From NCBI GenBank assembly GCA_047459075.1, contig VSCH01000015.1, forward strand, positions 1-64,000: DNA of 64,000 bases, given 5' to 3'. This document shows positions 1 through 9,362 of the stretch, piece by piece. This DNA is from ZC4RG19 sp017577565 (lineage in GTDB: Bacteria; Actinomycetota; Acidimicrobiia; Acidimicrobiales; VFJN01). Each line of letters opens with the position of its first letter. Within the stretch, counting starts at the first letter, position 1. The notes beneath the pieces are model-generated. The model was not told where the DNA came from and searched no databases. It saw only the letters and a list, made by a program, of their open reading frames with translations. Position numbers and translations under genes: made by a program.

Positions 1-2
1 GC

Positions 3-1913
3 GCCGAGCACGACGGCGACACCGCTGCACGCGCGGGCGCGGCCCCGGCGCCGGCCGCGCCGCCCCGCGACCGCGACCGGCCGCCGGCTCCCGAGCGCCC
101 GTCGCCCGATCCCCTTCGTTCGATGACGCCCTGGGCGGCGGCCACGGCTGCCGGCGCGGCCGGGGGCGCCGCGGCCGGCGATCGGACGGCGGGGCGGGAC
201 GAGGCCCGCGCGGCGGGCACGCCGGAGGTCGCCGATCCCTTCGACGAGTCCCAGCTGCCGCCGCCGACGATCTTCCCGTTCCGCGAGGGCCTCGACGAGG
301 ACGACGAAGCGGACGGGACGGCGACGGCGAGCGCCGCCGGCGCGGCGGATGCGGCGACGGAGACCGCGCCCGGCGGCACCGGCGGGGCGGAGGCCCTCTG
401 GCCCTCGTCGTGGCCCGCGGCGCCGGCCGGCGAGGAGCCACCGCCCTGGGCCGCCCGGCCCACCGGCGACGGCCCGGACGGGGCCGGTGGCCCGGCCGCA
501 CCGGCCGCGGACCGACCGGCCGGCGGCGACGGCGCGTCGATCGGCGACGCGCCGTCCCTGCCCGACCCGGCCGGCGACGGCGGCTCGTCGACGCTCCCGC
601 CCGAGCTGCTCGAGCTGCCGGACTGGTACACCGCGCCGCTGCCGCACCAGGGCGGCGGAGGTGGCGGCACCGGTGCCCCGGGGCCCAACGGCCGCGGCGA
701 CGGTGGCCCCGCGTCGACCGCCTGGCCCGGCCAGGCGGGGGCCGGCCTCTCGCCCGACGCCGGCCGCACGAGCGGGGCCGACCCGCTCGACCCCTTCGCC
801 GGCCCGGCCGGTGGCGGTCGCCCCGCGGCGGCCGATCCGCTCGACCCCCTCGCCCGGCCAGCCGACACCGGCCGGCGGGGTGGTGGCGACCCCCTCGACC
901 CCCTCGCGCCCCGCACCGGCCGGCCCAACGGGCACGACCCGCTCGCGCCCCGGGGCGCGCCGGGACGGGGCGCCGACGGCGCGGCGCCCGCTCCGGGTCC
1001 CGCCCACCGCCCGGCCGACGGCCCACCCGAGGGGAGCCGGCGGCCCGGCGCCGGCGACGAGCAGCGCTCGCTGTTCGGCGAGGTCGCCGGCGAGCAGGGC
1101 GGGTCCCGTCCGGCCGAGCCCGGGGGCCGGGGGGCCCCGGCGCTGCGCGACGACGTCGACCCGCTCGGGCCGCCGCAGCCTCGCCCGCCGATCGATCTCA
1201 GCCGGCTGGACACCCCGCTCGGGCCCCCGCCACCGCTCCCGGCGCGGACCGACGCCGGCGCGGCGACGGAGGCGCCCCGGCGGCTCCCGCGCCGCCACGA
1301 GGTCGACGACGGCGCGACGGCGCGACCGTCGACGCCCCGGCTCCCCCGGGCCGGCGAGCAGCTGGCCGGCGCCGCGGGCGACGGACGGTCCGAGCGCCCC
1401 CGGGGCGAGATCCGGCCGGTGCGGCTCGAGCGCGACCGCGACCGCCCGGCCTCGACCGCCGCGACCGGTCGCCGCCGGTCGGCCGGACCCCCGGCGCTGC
1501 CCCTCATCGTGCTCATCGGCGTCGTCGTGGTCCTGCTCGTCGGCGTCGTGTGGCTGGTCGTCACCGGGGCCGACGAGCCCCCGACCTCCGAGACCGACGG
1601 CGGCACGGCCGGTGGCGAGACCCGGGGCGCGGCGGCGCCGACGGCCATCGAGCTCACGCGGACGCCCGAGGGGATGCAGGTCAGCTGGGCCGGCGACGAG
1701 GAGGGCACCTACGTCGTCACGATCCTGTCGCCCGACCAGCCGCCGAAGTCGCTCCCGCCCACCGGCGGGACCTCGGTCCTCGTCGGCAACGTCGAGCTGG
1801 GCGACGGGACCCGCTGCTTCACGGTGGCCGCCGTCGAGGACGGCCGGGCCGGTCCCCCGTCCGACCCGGTGTGCCCGCCGGGGGTCAGCCCCGACGCGGT
1901 GCGCTCGTCCTGA
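3..1913 (+). CDS. Pro/Ala-rich single-pass membrane protein with C-terminal Fn3-like domain (5' end outside window)
   Basis: The frame is open to the left edge, so the true start probably lies upstream; the first in-frame ATG is at 123. Most of the protein is a low-complexity Gly/Pro/Ala/Asp-rich region that should be disordered. It carries an imperfect 'DPLDP(L/F)A' repeat at about nt 777-950. One hydrophobic helix (nt ~1495-1566, beginning LPLIVLIGVVVVLLVGVVW) precedes a segment of about 110 residues that looks like a fibronectin type III or small beta-sandwich domain, with a Cys pair (RCFTV and PVCPPG). The order suggests a cytoplasmic disordered region, one membrane segment and an external domain. 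No enzyme motif is visible and the function is unknown. Its end overlaps the end of the convergent GntR gene by 29 nt. Confidence 0.7.
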   Translation, partial: AEHDGDTAARAGAAPAPAAPPRDRDRPPAPERPSPDPLRSMTPWAAATAAGAAGGAAAGDRTAGRDEARAAGTPEVADPFDESQLPPPTIFPFREGLDEDDEADGTATASAAGAADAATETAPGGTGGAEALWPSSWPAAPAGEEPPPWAARPTGDGPDGAGGPAAPAADRPAGGDGASIGDAPSLPDPAGDGGSSTLPPELLELPDWYTAPLPHQGGGGGGTGAPGPNGRGDGGPASTAWPGQAGAGLSPDAGRTSGADPLDPFAGPAGGGRPAAADPLDPLARPADTGRRGGGDPLDPLAPRTGRPNGHDPLAPRGAPGRGADGAAPAPGPAHRPADGPPEGSRRPGAGDEQRSLFGEVAGEQGGSRPAEPGGRGAPALRDDVDPLGPPQPRPPIDLSRLDTPLGPPPPLPARTDAGAATEAPRRLPRRHEVDDGATARPSTPRLPRAGEQLAGAAGDGRSERPRGEIRPVRLERDRDRPASTAATGRRRSAGPPALPLIVLIGVVVVLLVGVVWLVVTGADEPPTSETDGGTAGGETRGAAAPTAIELTRTPEGMQVSWAGDEEGTYVVTILSPDQPPKSLPPTGGTSVLVGNVELGDGTRCFTVAAVEDGRAGPPSDPVCPPGVSPDAVRSS

Positions 1914-2739
1914 CCCGGCCCCGGCCGCCGGCGCCGTCGTCCTGCTCGACCAGCCGTAGGCCCGACGGGCTGATCGAGGGCTCGACGTGGGGCAGCTCGA
2001 CGACGAACTCGGTGCGGTGACCGGGGAACACGTGCTCGGAGACGAGCAGCGGCCGTCCGTCCGTGTCGCAGGTGATGCGCTCGCACCGCAGCACCGGCGA
2101 CCCGACCGGCACCGCCAGCAGCTCGGCGTCCGCGGCGTCGGCCGCGGCGGCCCCGATGGTCTGCGTGGCCCCGCCGATGGGCACGTCGACCAGCTCGTAG
2201 AACGGTGAGCTCTCGACGTCGGCGCGCGACAGCCGGGCGCCGACGTCCTCCCGGCACCAGACGGTGACGCGGGCGAAGGGCTGGCCGTCGGCGAGGTTCA
2301 CCCGGCGGACCTCGAGCACCGTGTCGACCCCGAGGACCTGGCGGACCCGGGGCGGGGCCGTGACGAAGCGGAAGCCCACCACCCGCCGCTCGGACTCGAC
2401 ACCGAGGTCGCGCAGCTGGGCCTCGATGGTGCCCAGGCGCCCGAGCGTCTGGCGCAGCGGGTCGGTGGCGACGAACCAGCCGAAGCCCTGCCGGGCGTCG
2501 ATCAGCCCCTCGTCGCGCAGCAGCTCGAGCGCCTTGCGGACGGTCACCCGGCTGACGCCGTACGCTGCCGACAGCTCGCTCTCGCTGGGCAGGAGCGCGC
2601 CGGCCGCCAGCTCCCCCCGGTCGATGCGGCCCCGCAGCTCCTCCGCGATGGCGCGGTAGCGGACCTCACGCACGGCACCCGTCCCCCGGCGTCGCCCGCC
2701 CCGGGGGCGGCGGGAGCTGCTTGTCGGCTCTGTCGCCAC
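1885..2739 (-). CDS. GntR-family transcriptional regulator (HutC/UTRA type)
   Basis: An N-terminal winged helix (RYRAIAEELRGRIDRGEL, LPSESELSAAYGVSRVTVRKAL) is followed by a UTRA-like ligand domain of about 150 residues, the arrangement of HutC-subfamily GntR repressors. The frame opens at GTG 2739. A better start is GTG 2673 (VREVRYRAIAEEL), which has GGGGGA 8 nt upstream and leaves the operator-like repeats at 2720-2755 untranslated. The gene is divergent from aconitase, so it probably controls aconitase and itself. The ligand cannot be read from sequence. Confidence 0.85.
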   Translation of the reverse strand: MATEPTSSSRRPRGGRRRGTGAVREVRYRAIAEELRGRIDRGELAAGALLPSESELSAAYGVSRVTVRKALELLRDEGLIDARQGFGWFVATDPLRQTLGRLGTIEAQLRDLGVESERRVVGFRFVTAPPRVRQVLGVDTVLEVRRVNLADGQPFARVTVWCREDVGARLSRADVESSPFYELVDVPIGGATQTIGAAAADAADAELLAVPVGSPVLRCERITCDTDGRPLLVSEHVFPGHRTEFVVELPHVEPSISPSGLRLVEQDDGAGGRGRVRTSAPRRG

Positions 2740-2755
2740 TTGTCATATACTTGTC
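2720..2755. promoter_or_regulatory. CTTGTC repeats around the aconitase -10: candidate GntR operator
   Basis: CTTGTC occurs three times: 2720-2725, and inside ACTTGTC at 2738-2744 and 2749-2755. The last two form a direct repeat with a 4-nt gap that straddles TATACT (2746-2751), a good -10 for the aconitase gene at 2792. The position fits repression by the adjacent GntR protein. This is inferred from position and repetition only. Confidence 0.5.
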
Positions 2756-2791
2756 TACATCAGTCGATCGAGGCAAGGGGTTCCGCTGTCC

Positions 2792-5083
2792 ATGGCCATC
2801 TCCGCCACCACGCCCGTCGAACAGGTCGCCGAGGTCTACGCCCGCCTGCGCGAGCGCGTCGCGCTCGGGCGCGAGCGCCTCGGCCGCCCCCTCACGCTGG
2901 CCGAGAAGATCCTGATCAACCACCTGCGCGACCCCGAGGGCCAGCCGCTGGAGCGAGGCCGCAGCTACGCGGACTTCCACCCCGACCGGGTCGCGATGCA
3001 GGACGCCACCGCGCAGATGGCGCTGCTGCAGTTCATGACCGCCGGGCTCGACGAGACCGCGGTGCCCACGACGGTCCACTGCGACCACCTCATCCAGGCC
3101 AAGGCCGGCGCGGACATCGACCTCCGGCTCGCGGTCGACGTCAACCACGAGGTCTACGAGTTCCTGCGGTCGGTGTCGGCCCGCTACGGCATCGGCTTCT
3201 GGAAGCCCGGCTCGGGGATCATCCACCAGGTCGTCCTCGAGAACTACGCCTTCCCCGGCGGGATGATGATCGGCACCGACAGCCACACGCCCAACGCCGG
3301 GGGCCTCGGCATGATCGCCATCGGGGTGGGCGGCGCCGACGCCGTCGACGTCATGACCGGGTTCCCGTTCAACGTGCGGTGGCCCAAGCTCATCGGCGTC
3401 CACCTCACCGGCGAGCTGTCGGGCTGGGCCGCACCCAAGGACGTCATCCTCAAGGTCGCCGAGCTCCTCACCGTCAAGGGCGGCACGGGCGCCATCGTCG
3501 AGTACTTCGGGCCCGGCGCCGACGCCCTGTCGACGACGGGCAAGGCGACGATCTGCAACATGGGCGCCGAGATCGGCGCGACCACGTCGGTGTTCAGCTT
3601 CGACGAGGCCGGCCTCGCCTACCTGAAGGCGACCGGCCGCGAGGCGATCGCCGACGCCGCGGCCGCCGTCATGGACGACCTGCGGCCCGACCCCGAGGTC
3701 GTCGCCGACCCCGGCCGGTTCTTCGACCAGGTCATCGAGATCGACCTGGGCGAGCTCGAGCCGATGATCAACGGCCCCCACTCCCCCGACCGGGCCCACA
3801 AGGTGAGCGAGGTCGGCGAGCGGGCCAGGGCCGAGGGCTGGCCGACGGAGATCTCCGCCGCGCTCGTCGGCTCGTGCACCAACTCGTCCTACGAGGACAT
3901 CACCCGGGCGGCCTCGATCGCCCGGGTGGCGGCGGCCCACGGCATCCGGGCGAAGACCGAGCTGCTGGTCACCCCCGGGTCCGAGCAGATCCGGGCCACC
4001 ATCGAGCGCGACGGGCTGCTGGCCGACCTCGAGGCCATCGGGGCGACGGTGCTGGCCAACGCCTGCGGGCCCTGCATCGGCCAGTGGAGCCGGCCGGCCG
4101 AGGCCACCGGCCGGCCCAACACGATCGTCACCAGCTACAACCGCAACTTCCCCAAGCGCAACGACGGCAGCCCGAACACGCTGGCGTTCGTGACCAGCCC
4201 CGAGGTCGTCGTCGCCCTGGCGCTGGCCGGCACGCTCGACTTCGACCCCCGCACCGACACGCTGACCGGCGCGGACGGCGAGGAGGTGCGCCTCGAGCCG
4301 CCCGTCGGCGACCAGCTGCCCGCCCGGGGCTTCGACCCGGGCGAGTCGGGCTTCGTCGCCCCGCCGGAGGACCCCGCCGAGCGGGCCGCCGTCACCGTCG
4401 AGGTGGCGCCGGACAGCGAGCGGCTCCAGCTGCTCACGCCCTTCGAGCCCTGGGACGGCCGGGACTTCGTCGAGCTGCCGGTCCTCCTCAAGGCCAAGGG
4501 CAAGTGCACGACCGACCACATCTCGGCGGCCGGCCCCTGGCTGCGCTACCGCGGCCACCTGGAGAACATCTCGGGCAACCTCTTCCTGGGCGCGGTCAAC
4601 GCCTTCCGGGACGACGTCGAGACCGGCCACGGCAAGGACCCGCTGGACGGCGAGATCCGGCCCTTCCCCGAGATCGCCCGCCGGCTCCACGCCAAGGGCA
4701 TCCCGTGGTGCGTGGTCGGCGACGAGAACTACGGCGAGGGCAGCTCCCGTGAGCACGCCGCCATGGAGCCCCGCTACCGGGGGGCCCGGGTGATCTTCGC
4801 CCGCAGCTTCGCCCGCATCCACGAGACCAACCTCAAGAAGCAGGGCATCCTGCCGCTGACCTTCGCCGACCCGGCCACCTACGACGCCGTCGAGGAGGAC
4901 GACCGCATCAGCGTGCTCGGCCTGGCGGACCTCGCCCCCGACCGGCCTGTACGGTGTGTGCTCCACAAGCCCGGTGGCGTGCGGGTCGAGTTCGAGGCGA
5001 CGCACACCATGAGCGACGAGCAGATCGAGTGGTTCAAGGCTGGCAGCGCCCTGAACATCATCCGCCGCAGGCAGGCGAGCTGA
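2792..5083 (+). CDS. acn: aconitate hydratase (mitochondrial-type)
   Basis: The 763-residue protein converts citrate to isocitrate in the TCA cycle through a [4Fe-4S] cluster. The cluster cysteines are visible as SCTNSSYEDI (near residue 365) and ACGPCIGQW (near 430). The substrate-binding region GTDSHTPNAGG and the C-terminal swivel domain (KCTTDHIS, GEGSSREHAA) are present. Length and sequence match the mitochondrial/Bacteroidetes-like AcnA group rather than the ~900-residue bacterial AcnA/IRP1. ATG 2792 has AAGGGG upstream. Citrate synthase is encoded about 5.5 kb downstream. The divergent GntR gene and the repeats at its promoter suggest specific repression. Confidence 0.97.
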   Translation: MAISATTPVEQVAEVYARLRERVALGRERLGRPLTLAEKILINHLRDPEGQPLERGRSYADFHPDRVAMQDATAQMALLQFMTAGLDETAVPTTVHCDHLIQAKAGADIDLRLAVDVNHEVYEFLRSVSARYGIGFWKPGSGIIHQVVLENYAFPGGMMIGTDSHTPNAGGLGMIAIGVGGADAVDVMTGFPFNVRWPKLIGVHLTGELSGWAAPKDVILKVAELLTVKGGTGAIVEYFGPGADALSTTGKATICNMGAEIGATTSVFSFDEAGLAYLKATGREAIADAAAAVMDDLRPDPEVVADPGRFFDQVIEIDLGELEPMINGPHSPDRAHKVSEVGERARAEGWPTEISAALVGSCTNSSYEDITRAASIARVAAAHGIRAKTELLVTPGSEQIRATIERDGLLADLEAIGATVLANACGPCIGQWSRPAEATGRPNTIVTSYNRNFPKRNDGSPNTLAFVTSPEVVVALALAGTLDFDPRTDTLTGADGEEVRLEPPVGDQLPARGFDPGESGFVAPPEDPAERAAVTVEVAPDSERLQLLTPFEPWDGRDFVELPVLLKAKGKCTTDHISAAGPWLRYRGHLENISGNLFLGAVNAFRDDVETGHGKDPLDGEIRPFPEIARRLHAKGIPWCVVGDENYGEGSSREHAAMEPRYRGARVIFARSFARIHETNLKKQGILPLTFADPATYDAVEEDDRISVLGLADLAPDRPVRCVLHKPGGVRVEFEATHTMSDEQIEWFKAGSALNIIRRRQAS

Positions 5084-5109
5084 GCGACGACGAGCCGCCG
5101 GCGGTCCGC

Positions 5110-6801
5110 GTGCTCGGCATCGACCACGTGCAGCTGGCGATGCCGGCGGGCGAGCAGGCCGTCGCCGAGGCCGAGCGCTTCTACTCGGGGGTGCTCGGCC
5201 TCCGTCGCGTCCCGAAGCCGCCCGGCACGGCGCCGGACGGGTGCTGGTTCGCCGGCCCCCAGGTGCAGGTCCACCTCGGCGTCGAGCCCGACTTCCGGCC
5301 CGCCACCCGGGCGCACCCGGCCCTGCTCGTCGACGACCTCGACGTCGTCTGCCAGCGGATCGTCGACGCCGGCGGCGAGGTCCGGCCGGCCGCGCCCGGC
5401 ACCGGGGTGGCCCGGGTGCACACCGACGACCCGTTCGGCAACCGGGTCGAGCTCGTGCAGGCCGTCGGACCGCCGCCCGCCACCTTCCGCACGATGGCGG
5501 AGCACTCGATCTTCCCCCTCGCCCTCATCGACAACACCGGCACGCTCGTCTGGGTCGGCGAGTCGATCGAGCGGTTCTTCGGCTGGAAGGCCGACCAGCT
5601 GATCGGCGAGAGCTTCACCAAGGTCATCGCGCCCGAGTCGCTGCCGGCGGTCATGGAGGCCTTCATCGCCATCGACGAGGCCTACGAGGAGACCTTCTGG
5701 GGCGGCGTCGGCTTCCCGGCCTCGCTGGTCCGGGCCGACGGCACGACGAGCGACTGCGAGCTGTCGGTCCTCACCACCCGTCGCAGCGGCCTGCCCTGGT
5801 ACGTCGTGACCGTGCGCCGCGTCGGCTACGAGCGGGCGCTCGACCTCGCCGTGCAGGCCATGGCCGAGGGCGCCGGGATGGACGAGATCCTGGGCCGGCT
5901 GGTCGGCGCCCTCGAGCAGATGGCCCCCGACTCGCGGGTCGCCATCGGCGAGCGCTGGGACGGCGAGCGCTTCGGCGTCGTGGCCGGCAGCCCGGCCCAC
6001 CTGCTGCAGGTCGACGGCGACTCCCCCTGGGCCCGGGCGCTGGCCAGCGGCACCGACCTGTGGCTCCCCGACCTCGAGCTCGTGCCGCCGTCGCTGGCCG
6101 CCCTCGCCGCCGGCGAGGGCTACGCCGCCTGCTGGGTGCACCCGGTGGCCGGCCCCGGCGAGTCCTCGCCGCGGTCGGCCATCGTCATCTGGCGCACCCG
6201 CGAGGGGGCGCCGACCCGCTTCACGTGGACGACGGTCACCCGGGTCGGCCAGCTGCTGCGCCTGACGCTGCAGTGGCACGGCAGCCACCGGTCCCTCCAG
6301 TACGCGGCCACCCACGACCAGCTCACCGGCCTGGCCAACCGGCAGGCCTTCCTCGACCGGCTCGCCACGGTCGCCGCGGCCGGCGAGGGCCGGGCGGCCG
6401 TGCTGTTCATCGACCTCGACCACTTCAAGCCGGTGAACGAGACGCTCGGCCACCCCGTCGGCGACCGGGTGCTCGCCATCGTCGCCGACCGCCTGGTCGG
6501 CGTCCTCCGCCCGGGCGACATGGTCGCCCGCATCGGCGGTGACGAGTTCGCCGTGCTGTGCGAGCGCCTGAGCGACCCGAGCGACGTCGAGCGGGTGGCC
6601 GAGCGCCTGCTCGCGGCGGTGCGCGAGCCCATCCGCCCCCGGTCCGACCTGGCCACCGAGGTGCGCATCGACGCCAGCATCGGCATCACCCCCCTCGACC
6701 CGGCCGAGACCGTCGAGGCGACGCTCGCCCGGGTCGACCGGGCGATGCGGGAGGCCAAGCTGACCGGCCGGGGCCGCTGGGTGCGCTACTCCGGCGGCTG
6801 A
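5110..6801 (+). CDS. VOC-PAS-GAF-GGDEF fusion, putative diguanylate cyclase
   Basis: The 563-residue protein has four parts: a glyoxalase/VOC fold (1-120, GIDHVQLAMPAG to DDPFGNRVELVQ), a PAS domain (~130-245, FPLALIDNTGTLVWVGESIE), a GAF-like region (~250-385) and a GGDEF domain (~405-563). The catalytic GGDEF motif is intact at residue 476. An RxxD inhibitory site (RPGD) lies five residues before it, so c-di-GMP synthesis with product inhibition is expected. The frame opens at 4954 inside aconitase, but GTG 5110 removes that 130-nt overlap and begins at the VOC fold. The gene follows aconitase by 26 nt and may be cotranscribed. A VOC module as the input domain of a cyclase is unusual. A second ATG at 5494 could give a PAS-GAF-GGDEF form. 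Confidence 0.85.
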   Translation: MLGIDHVQLAMPAGEQAVAEAERFYSGVLGLRRVPKPPGTAPDGCWFAGPQVQVHLGVEPDFRPATRAHPALLVDDLDVVCQRIVDAGGEVRPAAPGTGVARVHTDDPFGNRVELVQAVGPPPATFRTMAEHSIFPLALIDNTGTLVWVGESIERFFGWKADQLIGESFTKVIAPESLPAVMEAFIAIDEAYEETFWGGVGFPASLVRADGTTSDCELSVLTTRRSGLPWYVVTVRRVGYERALDLAVQAMAEGAGMDEILGRLVGALEQMAPDSRVAIGERWDGERFGVVAGSPAHLLQVDGDSPWARALASGTDLWLPDLELVPPSLAALAAGEGYAACWVHPVAGPGESSPRSAIVIWRTREGAPTRFTWTTVTRVGQLLRLTLQWHGSHRSLQYAATHDQLTGLANRQAFLDRLATVAAAGEGRAAVLFIDLDHFKPVNETLGHPVGDRVLAIVADRLVGVLRPGDMVARIGGDEFAVLCERLSDPSDVERVAERLLAAVREPIRPRSDLATEVRIDASIGITPLDPAETVEATLARVDRAMREAKLTGRGRWVRYSGG

Positions 6802-8366
6802 GCGGACCGTCCCCCACGCGGCGCCGAACCCTCCGGCGCGCCGGCGTCCCCGGCCTCGCCGCGGGCGTCGTCCGACCCGTCGGCCCGCGGCGCCCCGCCG
6901 GCCCCGCCGCCTGCGCCGGACCCGTCCTCGACCGGGTGGCCGGGCGGGACGGCGCGGGCCAGCTCCTCGGGTGTCGGCTCCCGCCGCCGGCGGGCCTCCG
7001 GGGGCAGCAGGGCCGTGATCGCCGCCATGATGCGCCGGGTGTCGGCCGACGCCGACCGGTGGCGGAGCTCGACCGGCTCCCCCACCCGTACGCGGACGGT
7101 CGGCGGGTCGACGACGTTCCACACCCGCGGCACCCGCTCGGACCGCGGCCAGACGTGCTCGGTGCCCCACAGCCCGATCGGGACGACCGGCACCCGGGTC
7201 TGGGCGGCGAGGCGGGCGGCGCCCGGCCGCCCCACGAGCTCGGGCTCGAAGAAGGCGCGCCCCCGGGGGATGGTGCCCTGCGGGAGGATCGCCACGAGCT
7301 CGTCGCTGGCCAGGGCGGCGGCCGCCTCCCGCAGCGGCTCGTCCGACCCGCTGCCCCGCTCGACCCGGATGGCGCCGAGCGCCCGGGCGACCTGGCCGAC
7401 GACCGGGGCGTCGAGCACCTCGCGCTTGGCGAGGAAGCGCACGGCCCGGCCTCGGCGGGCGCAGGTGAGGCCGATGGCGATCGGGTCGAAGTAGCTGCGA
7501 TGGTTGGCCACGAGGATGGCCGGCCCGGTGGCCGGGATCCGGTCGACGCCGTCGACGTCGAGGCGGACCCACGGCAGCAGCTCGGGCCGGACGAGCACCT
7601 GGAGCAACCGCTGGGGCTCGACGTTCAGCAGCGGGAGCTTGGGCACGCCGGCGGGCACGTCGAAGTGCACGACCGGCCAGCGCCGGAGGGTGGCGAGGGC
7701 CAGCAGGCGGAGGTCGGGGTTGACCGCCACCGGGTGGCCGACGGCGCCGAGGAGGTGGTGGTCGTAGAAGGAGTCGCTGTAGGCCCAGCTGGCGGCCAGC
7801 GAGACGCCGTGGCGCTCGGCCCACGCCCGCACGGCCCGCAGCTTGCCCCGGCCCCAGACGAACTCGCCGTCGATCGTCCCGTCGTAGCGGCCCTGGCCGT
7901 CGAGCCCGTAGCGGGTGGCCACGACGTCGTCGAAGCCGAGCCGCTCGGCGAGCGGCCGGATCATGTCCTCGGGCGTGGTCGTCGCCAGCACGAGCGGCCG
8001 GCCGGCGGCGCGGTGGTCGGCGAGCATCTGCCGGGCGAAGGGCAGCACGGCCGAGGCCAGCTCGTCGGCCGCCACCCGGCCGGCGTCGAGCACCTGGGCG
8101 CGGGGCCAGCCCCGGGCGAAGCGGGCGGCCTGCCGGGTCAGGACCATCGACGGGCGGGTCTCGCCGACGACGTCGAAGATCCGGTAGAGGAGCCCCTCGC
8201 CGGGGATGGCCCGGTCGGAGATGACGCCCGCCTCGCGCAGCGCCCGGCCGAGGACGGGGCCGCTGGCGCCCCGCAGGAGCGTCCGGTCGAGGTCGAAGAC
8301 CGCTGCGCCGCGAGCACCCACGGTGCGCACGGTACCGCTCCCCGGGGCCCGGCGCGCCGGCACCAC
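6786..8366 (-). CDS. HAD-IB hydrolase / 1-acyl-sn-glycerol-3-phosphate acyltransferase fusion
   Basis: Residues ~1-240 are a HAD-IB phosphatase: the nucleophile motif FDLDRTLL, LATTTPEDM, and the SYDS-like segment AYSDSFYDHHLL. Residues ~270-470 are a PlsC-type acyltransferase with the HX4D box (ANHRSYFD) and the second motif PQGTIPRG. Such bifunctional proteins are common in actinobacteria and are linked to phospholipid synthesis. The first GTG/ATG-type start in the frame is 8366, but GTG 8330 (VRTVGARGAAVFDLD) has GGGGAG 7 nt upstream and is preferred. The C-terminal ~60 residues are Gly/Ala-rich. The gene converges on the GGDEF gene with a 16-nt overlap. Confidence 0.88.
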   Translation of the reverse strand: MVPARRAPGSGTVRTVGARGAAVFDLDRTLLRGASGPVLGRALREAGVISDRAIPGEGLLYRIFDVVGETRPSMVLTRQAARFARGWPRAQVLDAGRVAADELASAVLPFARQMLADHRAAGRPLVLATTTPEDMIRPLAERLGFDDVVATRYGLDGQGRYDGTIDGEFVWGRGKLRAVRAWAERHGVSLAASWAYSDSFYDHHLLGAVGHPVAVNPDLRLLALATLRRWPVVHFDVPAGVPKLPLLNVEPQRLLQVLVRPELLPWVRLDVDGVDRIPATGPAILVANHRSYFDPIAIGLTCARRGRAVRFLAKREVLDAPVVGQVARALGAIRVERGSGSDEPLREAAAALASDELVAILPQGTIPRGRAFFEPELVGRPGAARLAAQTRVPVVPIGLWGTEHVWPRSERVPRVWNVVDPPTVRVRVGEPVELRHRSASADTRRIMAAITALLPPEARRRREPTPEELARAVPPGHPVEDGSGAGGGAGGAPRADGSDDARGEAGDAGAPEGSAPRGGRSAQPPE

Positions 8367-8403
8367 CCGGTGCGCACCGCCGAGGCCGGCGCCCGCTCGT
8401 CGC

Positions 8404-9297
8404 TCACCCCCGCGGCCCCGCCCACGCGTCGCCGAGCAGCGCCTCGGGTGTGCCCTCGGCCGCCGCCACCGCCCCCAGGGCGTCCCTCGCCGCCACGGCG
8501 TGCGCGCCGTCGCCGTGCTCGACCGCCCACACGACGGTGGCCACCAGCTGGACCGCCGCGACGGCCCGGAACGCGACCGGGTCGAGCGCCACCTCCCCCG
8601 CCGGGTCGTAGCCGGCCAGGAAGGCGGCCCGCAGGTGCGGCGCGCCCCGCCAGTCGCCCCACCACAGCCTCTGGAGGTCGAGCAGCCACACGTCCCGCCG
8701 GGCGTGCTCGAGGTCGATGGCCCGCACCCGGCGGCCGTCGACGATCCAGTTGCGGCGCTGCCAGTCGCCGTGGGTGAGCACGCCGAGCGGCTCGGCGTCG
8801 CCGACGGCGTCGACCGCGGCCCGGGCGGCGGCGACGTCCGCGGGGGCGAGCACGCCGTCGCCCGCCCGCTCGACCCACCACGCCAGCCGGCCGGCGAGGC
8901 GGCGGCGCCAGTGCCGCAGGCGCGCCGGGGCGACCGCGTCGTGGAGGCGGCGCAGGAGGGCGCCGGCGGCCCGGTGCAGTGCCTCGTCGCCGGCCGGCAG
9001 CCGGTCGGCGGGCGTGCCCCGCAGCTCGGTGAGCACGAGCGCCCGGGCCGCGTCGTCGTGCGCGAGCAGGCGGGGGACGTCGCCGGCCAGGGGCCCGGCG
9101 ACGGCGCGGTAGGCCGCGATCTCGGTGCGGTACGTGCGGGGGTCCCGGTGCACCTTGACGATCGCCCGCCCGCCCCGGGTCGACTCGACCGCGACGACGA
9201 GCGCCTCGCCGTGGTCCCACGACAGGTCGGCGACCGGCCGGGCGGGGCCGAGGGCGCGGGCGGCCAGCGCCTCGACCGCCGGCGGGAGCGTCACCAC
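8404..9297 (-). CDS. aminoglycoside-phosphotransferase-fold kinase
   Basis: The catalytic loop LTHGDWQRRNWIVDG and the Mg-binding segment AIDLEHAR define the APH/choline-kinase fold. The N-lobe lysine is in AIVKVHRD. The frame extends to 9567, but the added part crosses the 6C RNA and is not protein-like. The tandem GTG GTG at 9297/9294 (VVTLPPAVEAL) starts at the natural N-terminus and gives about 297 residues. Substrate is unknown; the family includes sugar, choline and antibiotic kinases. It lies downstream of the 6C RNA terminator on the same strand. Confidence 0.8.
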   Translation of the reverse strand: MVTLPPAVEALAARALGPARPVADLSWDHGEALVVAVESTRGGRAIVKVHRDPRTYRTEIAAYRAVAGPLAGDVPRLLAHDDAARALVLTELRGTPADRLPAGDEALHRAAGALLRRLHDAVAPARLRHWRRRLAGRLAWWVERAGDGVLAPADVAAARAAVDAVGDAEPLGVLTHGDWQRRNWIVDGRRVRAIDLEHARRDVWLLDLQRLWWGDWRGAPHLRAAFLAGYDPAGEVALDPVAFRAVAAVQLVATVVWAVEHGDGAHAVAARDALGAVAAAEGTPEALLGDAWAGPRG

Positions 9298-9362
9298 GCC
9301 GCCCAGTCCAGCGCGCCGGCCGCGGGCGCGCCGTCGGGTTCGGGGCCGGGCGGGCACCGGCG

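Noticed and set aside
777..950. Tandem DNA repeat or CRISPR-like array in the first gene
   Set aside because: The repeat is at the protein level (DPLDPL), with unequal spacing and no spacer structure.
2666..5005. 779-residue minus-strand open frame across aconitase
   Set aside because: It is antisense to a well-supported gene, is dominated by Gly/Arg/Asp/Val, and has no domain motif. It arises from high GC content.
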